From contig CAVTJK010000004.1 of assembly GCA_963734965.1 (NCBI GenBank), positions 496,001 to 560,000 on the forward strand: a stretch of DNA of 64,000 bases, read 5' to 3'. The notes beneath the pieces were generated by a model. The model saw only the letters and a list, made by a program, of their open reading frames with translations, did not search any database and was not told the origin of the DNA. The position numbers and the translations under genes are program-made. Positions 25,434 to 34,005 of the stretch are shown piece after piece. Within the stretch, counting starts at the first letter, position 1. The number at the start of each line of letters is the position of its first letter. This DNA is from UBA4742 sp963734965. Lineage in GTDB: Bacteria > Actinomycetota > Acidimicrobiia > Acidimicrobiales > Acidimicrobilacustridaceae.

Positions 25434-26461
25434 TCAGGGTCGCATCAGGACCTTGATGCAGTCGGCCGAGCGCGCGGCGACGGCGGCGTAGGCCTCGGCG
25501 GCGTCGTCCAACGCGAACTCGTGGGTGAAGATGCCGTCGGTGCGCAGGCGCCCATCGGCGAGCAGCGGGACGAGCTCGGTCCAGGTCTGGTGGACCGGCG
25601 CGGTGGTGAGTCGGAGCGTGACGCTGCGAAAGAGCTGGATGAGCAGAGCCATCGGGTAGGGCTCGAGGCCGTGCACCCCGATGACCGACACGGTGCCACC
25701 GGCGCGTACGCAGGCAAAGGCGTCGTCGAGCGTGGCGTCGAGCGCCACCGCGTCGATCACGGCATCGGCGCCGCGACCATCGGTCGCCTCGAGCACGGCC
25801 TCGACCGTCGGCCCGTCGACGGGCGTCGCCCCTGACGCCGCTGGCCATGGCTCGTCGGCCCGGCGACCGGGTCGACGGCCAGGACGCGCCCCGCGCCGAG
25901 GGCCAGCGCGGAACGCACGGCGCACAGCCCGACCGCGCCCAGACCGAGCACCACCACCGTGCCGCCGGCGGGGATGTCGGCTCGCTTGGCTCCGGCCCAG
26001 CCCGTACCCAGGTTGTCGGTCAGCAGCAGCGCGGTGTCGTCGTCCATCCCTTCGGGGATCCTGAGCAGCTGGAAGTCGGCAGCCGGCACGGCCACGGCGG
26101 TGGCCTGCCCACCGGGCAGCATCCCCGAGCCGAACACCTGGGGCCCGTCGACGCAGGTCACGGGATCACCGGTCGCGCAGCCGGCGCAGTGGCCGCACCC
26201 GGCGACCGAGGCGGTGAGCACCCGGTCGCCCACGTGGAACCGCCCGACGGCCGGGCCCGCCTCGACGATCGTGCCCAGGAACTCGTGGCCGACGGCGACG
26301 CCATCACCGACCGGGAGGTCACCGTCGTAGAAGTGCAGGTCCGACCCGCAGATGGCCGTGGCGTCGACGGCGACGACGACGCCCTCGTCCCCGGGCGGGA
26401 CGGGGTCCGGAGCCTCGGACAACCGCACGCTCCTCGGGCCGTCGATGACCACGTGTCGCAC
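25434..26461 (-). pseudogene. Zinc-dependent alcohol dehydrogenase, frameshifted
   Basis: The N-terminal part, from GTG 26461, reads AICGSDLHFYDGD (catalytic zinc Cys), VGHEFLGTIVEAG, the structural zinc site GCGHCAGCATGDPVTC and the cofactor motif VLGLGAVGLCAVRSALALGAGRVLAVDP. The C-terminal part (GATPVDGPTVEAVLEATDGRGADAVIDAV ... SADCIKVLMRP) is in another frame. The change occurs near 25840-25870, possibly through two nearby indels. The total of 1028 bases is one short of a 342-codon gene, so a small sequence error would restore it. It faces the BVMO gene across a palindromic operator, consistent with alcohol-to-ketone oxidation feeding that enzyme. Confidence 0.7.
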
Positions 26462-26481
26462 CTCGGAGCCTCTTCTCTCGT

Positions 26482-26509
26482 AGTAGACACAATTGCGATG
26501 TTGTGTACT
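26482..26509. promoter_or_regulatory. Inverted repeat ACACAA-N8-TTGTGT in divergent promoter region
   Basis: ACACAA (26487-26492) and TTGTGT (26501-26506) are symmetrical around eight bases, and flanking AGT/ACT extends the symmetry imperfectly. It lies between the divergent ADH and BVMO starts, eight bases before the latter. The downstream TetR gene makes this a likely TetR operator controlling both directions. Confidence 0.5.
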
Positions 26510-26516
26510 GTGGCAC

Positions 26517-28445
26517 ATGCGCAACCCGCACGCCGGCGAGCCGTTCGACACGCCTGACGACGAGATCGCCGAAGCCCTGCTCGATGTCAGCGTCCCGACG
26601 CTGATGCTCTCGCTGGTCCACATGTCCGGCGATCCCGAGCTCATCCGCGGCCGGCTCAAGCCGGCGGGGCTGTTCATCAACGAGGTCCAGGGCTACATGT
26701 CCCCCGAGGACCAGGCCGAGGTCCGCGCCCTCGCCCTCGACGTCATCCGCGCCTATCGCGACCGCGGATGCCCCGAGCCCGAGCCGATCAGCGGCGAGGT
26801 GCTCCACGAGATGATGACGTGGCTGGTGTGCGGCGAGGTGTCGGCCGAGTACATCCCGATGATGATGGAGGAGATGGAGCTGGACGGGACCGACGCCCGT
26901 CGGGTGGAGCGGCCGACCCCGGCGGCGGCCCGAGAGGCCTTTCCGGTCGTCGTCATCGGGTGCGGCGAGTCGGGCCTGCTGGCCGGGATCCGGCTCAAGG
27001 AGGCGGGCATCCCGTTCACGATCGTCGAGAAGAACGCCGGGGTGGGCGGCACGTGGTGGGAGAACACCTATCCCGGTGCCCGGGTCGACGTCGGCAACCA
27101 CTTCTACTGCTACAGCTTCGAGCCGAGCGACCAGTGGACCGAGTTCTTCGCCCAGCAGCCCGAGCTGCACGCCTACTTCGAGCGCGTCATGACCCGCCAC
27201 GGCATCGAGCCCCACGTGCGCTGGGAGACCGAGGTGCTGGGCGCCGGCTGGAACGACGCCGACGGCGCGTGGTCGGTTCGGGTCAGGTCCAGCGGCGGGC
27301 AGACCGAGACGCTGAGGGCTCGGGCCGTGATCTCGGCGGTGGGCCAACTGAACCGTCCCTACACACCGGACTTCGAGGGGCGCGAGAGCTTCGCGGGGCC
27401 CTCGTTCCACTCGGCCCGGTGGGATCACTCCGTGGACATCACGGGCCGGCGCGTGGCCATGATCGGCGCGGGGGCCAGCGGCTTCCAGATCGCCCCGACC
27501 ATCGCGCCCGACGTCGAACAGCTGACCATCTTCCAGCGCACCGCGCAGTGGATGTTCCCCAACCCGAACTACCACGAGCCGGTCGGCCCGGGCGTGCGCT
27601 GGGCCCTTCGTCACCTGCCCTTCTACGGGCGCTGGTACCGCTTCCTGCTGTTCTGGCCGGCCTGCGACGTCGGCCTGGAAGCAGCGCGCGTCGACCCCGA
27701 CTATCCGGATCCACAGACGGCGGTCAGCGAGACCAACGAGTTCACCCGTCAGATGTTCACCGATTGGATCGTCAGCCAGGTGGGCGACGACCCCGACCTG
27801 ATCGCCAAGGTCGTGCCCGACTACCCCGCGACCGGCAAGCGCACCTTGCAGGACAACGGCAGCTGGTTGCGCACCCTCACGCGCGACGACGTCGAGCTCG
27901 TGCGCACGACCATCGACCACATCGATCCCGACGCGGTCGTGACCGTCGACGGCCAGCGCTACCCCGCCGACGTGATCGTCTACGCGACGGGCTTCCACGC
28001 CACTCGTGCGCTGTGGCCGATGGACATCACGGGCCGTGAGGACGTCGATCTGCGCTCGCTCTGGGGCGACCGGCCGGCCGCCTACCTCGGCATCACCGTG
28101 CCCCGGTTCCCGAACTTCTTCTGCATGTACGGACCGGGCACCAACCTGGCTCACGGTGGCAGCCTGATCTTCCACTCCGAGTGCCAGATGCGCTACATCG
28201 TCCAGTGCATCGAGGAGCTCATCGCCGGCGACCACCACTCGATGGAGCCGAGGCAGGACCGCTACGACGACTGGCACGAGCGCACCCAGCGCGAGATCAA
28301 GACGCTCGTGTGGTCACAACCGTCGGTCAAGCACTCGTTCTTCAAGAACGAGCACGGCGAGATCCACGGGCTCAGCCCCTGGCGACTGGTCGACTACTGG
28401 ACCTGGACGCGCCAGCCCGATCTCGACGACTTCGTCGTGCGGTGA
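26517..28445 (+). CDS. Baeyer-Villiger monooxygenase, 4-hydroxyacetophenone monooxygenase-like
   Basis: 642 residues, the length of HAPMO-type enzymes, which carry an extra N-terminal domain (~1-140). Two dinucleotide-binding motifs are visible: GCGESG (148-153) for FAD and GAGASG (317-322) for NADPH. Between them lies the BVMO fingerprint FxGxxxHxxxWD as FAGPSFHSARWD (292-303). GGTWWENTYPGARVD follows the FAD site, and YATGFHATRALWP lies near the end. Predicted reaction: insertion of oxygen next to a ketone to give an ester or lactone using O2 and NADPH. ATG 26517 is chosen over the upstream ATG at 26493, which lies in the operator. The TetR gene starts on its stop (TGATG). Confidence 0.85.
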   Translation: MRNPHAGEPFDTPDDEIAEALLDVSVPTLMLSLVHMSGDPELIRGRLKPAGLFINEVQGYMSPEDQAEVRALALDVIRAYRDRGCPEPEPISGEVLHEMMTWLVCGEVSAEYIPMMMEEMELDGTDARRVERPTPAAAREAFPVVVIGCGESGLLAGIRLKEAGIPFTIVEKNAGVGGTWWENTYPGARVDVGNHFYCYSFEPSDQWTEFFAQQPELHAYFERVMTRHGIEPHVRWETEVLGAGWNDADGAWSVRVRSSGGQTETLRARAVISAVGQLNRPYTPDFEGRESFAGPSFHSARWDHSVDITGRRVAMIGAGASGFQIAPTIAPDVEQLTIFQRTAQWMFPNPNYHEPVGPGVRWALRHLPFYGRWYRFLLFWPACDVGLEAARVDPDYPDPQTAVSETNEFTRQMFTDWIVSQVGDDPDLIAKVVPDYPATGKRTLQDNGSWLRTLTRDDVELVRTTIDHIDPDAVVTVDGQRYPADVIVYATGFHATRALWPMDITGREDVDLRSLWGDRPAAYLGITVPRFPNFFCMYGPGTNLAHGGSLIFHSECQMRYIVQCIEELIAGDHHSMEPRQDRYDDWHERTQREIKTLVWSQPSVKHSFFKNEHGEIHGLSPWRLVDYWTWTRQPDLDDFVVR

Positions 28446-29058
28446 TGGTCGCTCCTACGACCACGCAGGCGCCCGCCATCGCCGAGGAGGGTCGGGCCGA
28501 GACCCGGGAGCGCCTGCTGGCGGCGGCGGAGCAGTGCCTCCGGCGTTCGGGCATCCGTCGTACGACCATGATCGAGGTGGCCCGCGAAGCGGGGATCTCA
28601 CGGGCGTGGCTGTACCGGCTCTTCCCCAACAAGTCGTCGCTCGTGCTCGCCGTCATCATCCGTTCCGACGACGCCTTCTGGTCGCGGGCTCAGGAGCGGA
28701 TCTCGGCCGCCGACGGACTGGCGGCCCAGGTGGCCGAGGCCGTACGGCTGTCGCGGAGCCAGGAGCCCGCTGCCCTCGTGCTCGAGCTGTCGTCGTCGGA
28801 GCCCGCCGCCGTCGGCGCCGTCGTCGGAACCGGGGTGGGCGACATGATGCCCGGTCTGGCCACGTTCTGGCACGAGCACCTCGAACGCGCTCGGTGCGGG
28901 GCGAGGTCCGGTCCGATCTCGATGTGCCGAGGGCGGCGGAGTGGGTGATGCGCATCGTCATCTCGCTGGTGGCGATCCCGAGCGAGCTCGTGGCCACCGA
29001 CGATCCCACCGAACTACAGCGCTTCCTCGACGAGTTCCTGCTCGGCGGCCTGCGCTAG
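28445..29058 (+). pseudogene. TetR-family regulator, frameshifted in the C-terminal half
   Basis: The first ~145 codons give a TetR protein: AETRERLLAAAEQCLRRSGIRRTTMIEVAREAGISRAWLYRLFPNKSSLVLAVI is the HTH. The ligand domain runs to FWHEHLERA, after which the coherent sequence (VRGEVRSDLDVPRAAEWVMRIVISLVAIPSE ... FLDEFLLGGLR) continues in the next frame. The switch is near 28885-28900 and is explained by one missing base. The DNA-binding part is intact. It is coupled to the BVMO gene and probably represses it through the ACACAA-N8-TTGTGT site. Sequencing error is as likely as real inactivation. Confidence 0.7.
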
Positions 29059-29060
29059 TA

Positions 29061-29091
29061 CCGCGTCAGGTGACGCGGCACGGACCGTGCC
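29061..29091. terminator. Double hairpin between convergent TetR and acyl-CoA ligase genes
   Basis: CCGCGTCA (29061-29068) pairs with TGACGCGG (29071-29078). Partly overlapping it, GGCACGG (29077-29083) pairs with CCGTGCC (29085-29091). The block sits between the two converging stops. Confidence 0.6.
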
Positions 29092-29094
29092 CGG

Positions 29095-30709
29095 TCACAC
29101 GGGATCGCGTTCGTCGGCCATCTCGCGCAGCTTGTTCTTGAGGATCTTGTCGAGCGTGCCGAGCGGGAACTCGTCGACGACGTAGACCGCCCGGGGCACC
29201 TTGAAGTCGGCCAGCTGCCGGCGGCAGGTCTCGATGATCTCGCTTCTCGAGCGTCGACGTCGTCGGACGCGCCGGGCGCCGTGATCACGAAGGCCACGAC
29301 GACCTGGTCGAGGAAGTCGTGGTGCTTGCCCACCACGGCCACCTGGGCGACGCCGGCGACGGTCGATGACCACGTCCTCGACCTCCCTGGCCGAGACGTT
29401 CTCGCCGCCCACCTTGAGCAGGTCCTTGTCGCGCTCGCGGTAGAAGAGGTTGCCGCCGGTGCCCGAGCACCACCATGTCGCCGGTCTTGAACCAGCCGTC
29501 CTCGAACGGCCTTCGCGTTGGCCTCGTCGTTGTCGTAGTACTCGAGGAACAGCTGGATGCCCCGGGTGCCCCGCAGCCAGAGCTCGCCGGTCTCGCCCTC
29601 GGCGCACAGCGCGCCGGTCTCCTTGTCGACGACCGCGAACTCGTAGCCCGGCGTGACGTGGCCCATCGAGCGCTCGGGCAGGCAGTCGGCCGGCTTGCCG
29701 TTGGTGGCGTGGATGACGGTCTCGGTCATGCCGTAGGCGGCGTAGACGTCGATGCCCGAGCATCGAGTCGAGCACCGGCATGATGAGCCCGAACACCCCG
29801 ATGCGCAGCGTGGTCGTGGCCGGGCGATCGGGACCCGACGATCGTGGCGATGCAGAACGGCATCAGCGAGATGTGGGTGATCTCGTGGCGCGTGACGACG
29901 TCCCAGAACCGGCTGGACGACCACTTGGGCATGAGCACCGCGGTGGCGCCGACGCCGAGCACGGAGAACATCGACCAGCTCTGGGCGTTGACGTGGAAGA
30001 GCGGCAGGTAGATCAGGTAGCGGTCGTCGGTGCCCAGGTCGATGTTGCGCGGGCCGATCGCGGCTGGCCCACACCGCGTTGGCGTGGGTGTGCACCACCG
30101 CCTTGGGCCGGCTGGTCGTGCCCGACGTGAACATGATGCCGAACGGCAGCATCGGCTCGATCGGCCGGCCCGACCACGCGCCGGCCGTCGCCGTACAGCG
30201 ACTGCGAAGGTGATCCGCTCGAGCGCGGACGCGTCGCCGGGTCGGCGGCGGCCGGGATCGTCGCCGTCGGGGATCACCGCGACCCACTGCGAGGTCGGCG
30301 CCGGCCTCGGTCGACCGAGTCGGCAGTAGGTCGGGCTGCGGTGATGGCCGCGACACAACCGGTGTGCTCGACGAAGTAGTCGATCTCGGCGGCCACCGAG
30401 CGGGTGTTGGTGGTGACGGCGACCGCGCCGACCGTCGCGCAGGCCAGCCAGGCGAGGAGCATCTCGGGGCAGTTCTCGGCGTGGATGAGCACCTTGTCGC
30501 CCCGGCCGATGCCACGGTCGCGACAGGCCCGCCGCCAAGCCGGTGGGTGGCGTCGAGCAGCTCGGCGTAGGTCCAGCTGCCGGCCGGCGCCGTCGGGCGG
30601 ATCCCAGACCAGCGCCGGATGGTCGGGCTTGTGGGTCGGCCCAGTGCGCGAGCAGCCAGGGGATGTCCTGGCCGTGCATCTGCAGTTCGTCGATCGCGCT
30701 GCGGTCCAT
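29095..30709 (-). pseudogene. AMP-dependent acyl-CoA synthetase/ligase with many frameshifts
   Basis: Pieces of one acyl-CoA ligase appear in all three minus frames. From the N-terminus: DELQMHGQDIPWLLAHWADP; GDKVLIHAENCPEMLLAWLACATVGAVAVTTNTRSV; MFTSGTTSRPKAVVHTHAN (AMP-binding P-loop); YLIYLPLFHVNAQSWSM; VYAAYGMTETVIHATNG; VGGENVSAREVEDVV; and DFKVPRAVYVVDEFPLGTLDKILKNKLREM. All canonical motifs are recognisable and stop codons are few. The lesions are single-base gains and losses, at least six of them, spread along the gene. That pattern fits base-calling errors or very recent decay. The intact enzyme would activate a carboxylic acid to its CoA thioester. Confidence 0.75.
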
Positions 30710-30789
30710 CACCAAGGTCCTCGTCCTCTCCACGACTGAAACAGGATTCTATTTGGCTCGGGCTCAGGCCCGTGAATCGGCGACCGGGC

Positions 30790-30822
30790 GTCGGGCCACC
30801 GGCCGGGGCCGATCCGCCCGAC
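30790..30822 (-). terminator. Hairpin after the epoxide-hydrolase-like gene
   Basis: GTCGGGC (30790-30796) and GCCCGAC (30816-30822) flank a 19-base GC-rich loop, immediately downstream of the minus-strand stop at 30826. It would separate this gene from the ligase gene. Confidence 0.4.
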
Positions 30823-30825
30823 GGG

Positions 30826-31203
30826 CTAGCCGAGTGCGCCCAGGAGGGTCTGCATGTCGAAGTAGTCGCGCCACGCTCGGATCTTGCCGGCGTCGACCTC
30901 GAACACGCCGGTCACGGGCAGCGCCACCGCTTGGCCCCCGAAGCTCATGCGGTCGATGCGCTCGGCGAAGACGATCGACCCGCTCGACGCCATGTTCAGG
31001 ATCTCGAACTCGATCTCCGGAGACCCCGGAACGAACAGCTCCAAGGTGGCCCGGATGGCGTCGGTTCCTGTCGCCGGTGGCATGGGGATGTTGTGGTAGA
31101 TCGCGTCCTCGGTGAAGAACCCGAGGATCTCGTCCATGTCCCGGCGCGCGAAGGCCGTGCAGAACTGGCGGACGATGTCTTCGTTGTCGGTTTCAGCATC
31201 CAT
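30826..31203 (-). CDS. Limonene-1,2-epoxide hydrolase-like protein (SnoaL/NTF2 fold)
   Basis: 125 residues of the NTF2-like fold. The residues used by limonene-epoxide hydrolase are present: YHNIPM (Tyr-x-Asn), AERIDRM (Arg-x-Asp) and AWRDYFDMQ (second Asp), so the Asp-Arg-Asp catalytic triad appears intact. It would open an epoxide with water. SnoaL-type cyclases or isomerases share the fold but lack this combination. It lies on the same strand as the hydrolase upstream (46-base gap) and the acyl-CoA ligase downstream, consistent with a small catabolic unit for a cyclic or terpenoid ketone. Confidence 0.75.
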   Translation of the reverse strand: MDAETDNEDIVRQFCTAFARRDMDEILGFFTEDAIYHNIPMPPATGTDAIRATLELFVPGSPEIEFEILNMASSGSIVFAERIDRMSFGGQAVALPVTGVFEVDAGKIRAWRDYFDMQTLLGALG

Positions 31204-31249
31204 GGCCGTCAGTCTGCCCGCCCGGGCGGTGGGTGCTCCGGATCACCGG

Positions 31250-32092
31250 TCAGGACGCACGCGTCGGCAGGACCACCCTGGCGAGGAAGTCCGCGATCGC
31301 CGCGGCGGCACGGGGGTGGGCGCCGATCGTGAGATGGTTGGCGTCGACCTCGACGACCGTGCCGCCGCTGACCTCGCGCCGGAACAGGTCTCGATCGTCG
31401 GCCGGAACGACCAGGCCGCTACCCGGTGCGAGCTCCCGAGTCGCTCGTAGGAGCAGCGTCGGCATCGTCAGGTGCTGCCACCGGGTGTACGGGTCCTGGG
31501 TGAGGGTGTATCGCCGATCCTCGCTGACCGCCTCGCGGTGCGCTCTTGCTCGGACGCCACCGTCCACTTCTTCGCTCCCGTAGCGATAGCTGCGCTCCCA
31601 GTGCTGGTTCCAAGGCTCCACCAGACCCTGGGCCTTCACGGCTTCGAGGTAGTCCTCGACCGAGGGGTACACGTCGTCGAGATGCTCGATGACCGAGGCG
31701 ATGACGGGGCCGACGCCGGGGTCGACGCGCCCGGCGATGTCGACCAGCACGACCGCATCCAGCCGCGAACCATCCAACTCAGCCACCTTCATCGCGATCG
31801 AAGCGCCCATCGACTGACCGACGAGGCTGAACCGCTCGAAGCCCATGACGTCGGCAACGGCGAGCACGTCGAGGGCATGGTTCTCCCAGCCATAGGTGCC
31901 CGGAGGCGTCGTGGCACTGTGCCCTCGCCCTCGCAGGTCGAGGGCCACGAGCTGCAGATCGTCACCGCCGAGGAGCTCACCGACGACGTCGAAGGACTTC
32001 ATGTTGCCGGTCAGGCCGTGCAGTCCGAGGACGAGCGGGACCGACGGGGACCCGAACCGCTGCGCGTGGAGCCGGTGGGACCTGACCACCAC
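31250..32092 (-). CDS. Alpha/beta hydrolase
   Basis: 280 residues from GTG 32092, chosen because GGGGGAGGAG ends six bases upstream; an in-frame TTG at 32119 would include that ribosome site in the protein. Core motifs: VLGLHGLTGNMKSFD (oxyanion HG), ALDLRGRGHS, the nucleophile SLVGQSMGASIAM (GxSxG) and a C-terminal VVEVDANHLTIG with the catalytic His; the acid is probably in the PADDRDLF segment. An esterase or C-C hydrolase is likely. The SpoIIAA-like gene ends just upstream, so these two are probably co-transcribed. Confidence 0.8.
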   Translation of the reverse strand: MVVRSHRLHAQRFGSPSVPLVLGLHGLTGNMKSFDVVGELLGGDDLQLVALDLRGRGHSATTPPGTYGWENHALDVLAVADVMGFERFSLVGQSMGASIAMKVAELDGSRLDAVVLVDIAGRVDPGVGPVIASVIEHLDDVYPSVEDYLEAVKAQGLVEPWNQHWERSYRYGSEEVDGGVRARAHREAVSEDRRYTLTQDPYTRWQHLTMPTLLLRATRELAPGSGLVVPADDRDLFRREVSGGTVVEVDANHLTIGAHPRAAAAIADFLARVVLPTRAS

Positions 32093-32128
32093 GTCGAGCT
32101 CCTCCCCCACGACGGTCAAACGTCGGGC

Positions 32129-32488
32129 CTAGCTCTCGGCCGCGACCCAGGTGACGGCTTGGTCGCGCTCGGCGAGCGGGAAGATCTTCACCTGCCCGGG
32201 GATCATCCAGCTGAAGAAGGAGGTGGCGTGAGCCATCCAGTCGATGTCGGTCACGAGGGCCAGGCGCTTCCAGTTGCGCAGGTGCTCGAAGCCCATCTTC
32301 ACGTCCTGCCACATCGCCCCGCCAGACATGCCGTCCCACTCGGGGATGACGAGCAGGACCCGCAGCCCGCCATCAGCCGCGTTGGCGATCGCGGGCAGGA
32401 GCACGTCGCGGTAGTCCTCGGCCCGAAGCTTGCCCGACGTCTCGAAGCCGGTGACGCCTTGGGGCAGTCCGGTCAGGACCTTGATCAT
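32129..32488 (-). CDS. SpoIIAA-like STAS-fold protein
   Basis: 119 residues. GVTGFETSGKLRAEDYRDVLLPAI and LRVLLVIPEWDGMSGGAMWQD, then FEHLRNWKRLALVTDIDWMAH and IFPLAERDQAVTWV match the SpoIIAA-like family (STAS superfamily), which differs from true anti-anti-sigma factors by lacking a conserved phospho-Ser position. A lipid- or membrane-associated role has been suggested for the fold, but the function is unknown. The ATG has GGGAGG upstream. It is first in the minus-strand unit leading to the alpha/beta hydrolase. Confidence 0.75.
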   Translation of the reverse strand: MIKVLTGLPQGVTGFETSGKLRAEDYRDVLLPAIANAADGGLRVLLVIPEWDGMSGGAMWQDVKMGFEHLRNWKRLALVTDIDWMAHATSFFSWMIPGQVKIFPLAERDQAVTWVAAES

Positions 32489-32557
32489 CGCAGCCTCCCT
32501 CGTCTCGGACCGGAGACTATGCCCGCCTCCCGGCTACGGCACGGGGCCGGCGAACCC

Positions 32558-33037
32558 TCAGCTCGGGCAAGTCCGCAGGATGGTGGCCGCGGCAACGTTG
32601 CCCGACTTGGACACCGTGAAGCAGCGATCCGTGCCCCACGTCGAGATCCGATAGGTCAGCGTCGCACTGGTCGGGTCGATGTGCTCGCGGAACAGGAAGG
32701 CATGCGCGATGTGCGGCGTACCGGGCGGCTGCCCCGACTGTCCCTTGACCGTCCAATCGGCCCACTCTCGGAAGAGGGTGTGGTTGTCGATCTGCTTGGC
32801 CGCCTGCGCTCCGGATGCGGCCGCCGTCTTGACCGCCGAGTCGGCCTCGTGGTTCGCAATCGCATGCACCGTCAGCAGGCCACCGACGAGAAGGATCGCC
32901 ACCACCACGATGATGAGCAGGCGACCGCGCTTGGTCAGGCCGCCTCGTCGCCCCGCCGATCCCGGCTGACCGACATCACCGCCCGGGCTCCCGTCTGGCA
33001 TGGTTGCCGCTGCATCCACGTCGTAAGTGTCGCGCAT
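32558..33037 (-). CDS. Single-pass membrane protein, hypothetical
   Basis: 159 residues from ATG 33037. A Gly/Asp-rich cytoplasmic N-terminus of ~35 residues is followed by LTKRGRLLIIVVVAILLVGGLLTVHAI, one TM with positive charges on the inside. An external domain of ~95 residues ends with TYRISTWGTDRCFTVSKSGNVAAATILRTCPS, in which two Cys residues could form a disulfide. No family recognised. It diverges from the patatin gene. The frame stays open further upstream, but those codons run into the patatin gene and look non-coding. Confidence 0.65.
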   Translation of the reverse strand: MRDTYDVDAAATMPDGSPGGDVGQPGSAGRRGGLTKRGRLLIIVVVAILLVGGLLTVHAIANHEADSAVKTAAASGAQAAKQIDNHTLFREWADWTVKGQSGQPPGTPHIAHAFLFREHIDPTSATLTYRISTWGTDRCFTVSKSGNVAAATILRTCPS

Positions 33038-33173
33038 GGCGGCACCCGGATGCGGCTCCGATCCTCGGTTGTGCCATGGCCCCTCAGGGGACGAAGAGCT
33101 GATCGATGGCGAGGGCCCCGACGATGTCGGGGTGCGGCCGTCAGCTCGAGCCCGAGGGGCTACGTTTCTGCTC

Positions 33174-33991
33174 GTGAGTCGTGCCTTGGTCCTCGGTGGT
33201 GGCGGTCCCCTCGGCGTCGGATGGCAGGCAGGTCTGCTCACCGCCCTCACCGACGCGGGCGTGCGCATGGCCGACGCCGACTTCGTCGTCGGCACCTCGG
33301 CGGGGTCGATCGTGGGCGCCCAGCTGACGACCGGACGACCGTTGGCCGACCTCGTGCGGCCGATCAGCCAGACCGCACCGTGGCGGACAGATGCCGAGGG
33401 CGAGTCCCCGGACCTCACCGAGATGCTGGCCACCCGTGATCCGGCGGACGCCACGCCCGAGGCGGACTGGGTGGCCCACTTCGACTTCCTGGGCGGCGCC
33501 GACTGGCCCGAGTCGTTCCACTGCACCGCCTTCAGCCTCGACTCGGGGAGCTTCGCCCTCTGGGACGCGTCCTCGGGCGTCGAGCTCCCCGGGCGGTGGC
33601 ATCCAGTTGCACCGTGCCCGGCCTGGTGTCGCCGGTGACCATCGGCGACCACACCTGGATCGACGGCGGCGCCCGGGACGCGCTCAACGCCGATCTCGCC
33701 ATCGGCCACGACGCCGTAGTCGCGCTCTCGTGCATGTCGCTGGCGCCTCCGCAAGGGGCGATGCCCGATCTGCTGGCCGGGCTCCTTCCCGCGATCAGCC
33801 AGCGCGTCGACGACCTTCGGGCCAGCGGGAGCGCGGTGGAGCTGGTCGAGCCGGCTGAGGAGTTCGGCGAGCTGAGCGGGTGGGGCCGTTTCCTCATGGA
33901 CGTCAGCCGCACGGCCGCCGCCTACGACGCCGGACTGCGCCAGGGCCAGGCCGAGACCGAACGCATCAGTCGGCTGTGGTCCCGGGTCTAG
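33174..33991 (+). pseudogene. Patatin-like phospholipase, single frameshift
   Basis: From GTG 33174 the protein opens with ALVLGGGGPLGVGWQAGLL (oxyanion GGGxxG) and has the nucleophile VVGTSAGSIVGAQL (GxSxG). At about 33585-33600 the coherent sequence moves to another frame and continues VASSCTVPGLVSPVTIGDHTWIDGGARD, whose DGG supplies the catalytic Asp, then to ISRLWSRV. A single missing base explains the break; with it restored all catalytic parts are present. It would be a cytosolic lipid acyl hydrolase. It may be intact in the organism. Confidence 0.7.
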
Positions 33992-34005
33992 TCACCTCGA
34001 AGCGC

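Noticed and set aside
25384..25437. CTGAGG/CCTCAG pairing between the convergent SDR and ADH genes
   Set aside because: Six-base arms with a ~42-base loop are too weak to call a terminator.
26319..28277. 652-codon minus-strand frame
   Set aside because: Antisense to the BVMO, which carries all the expected cofactor motifs.
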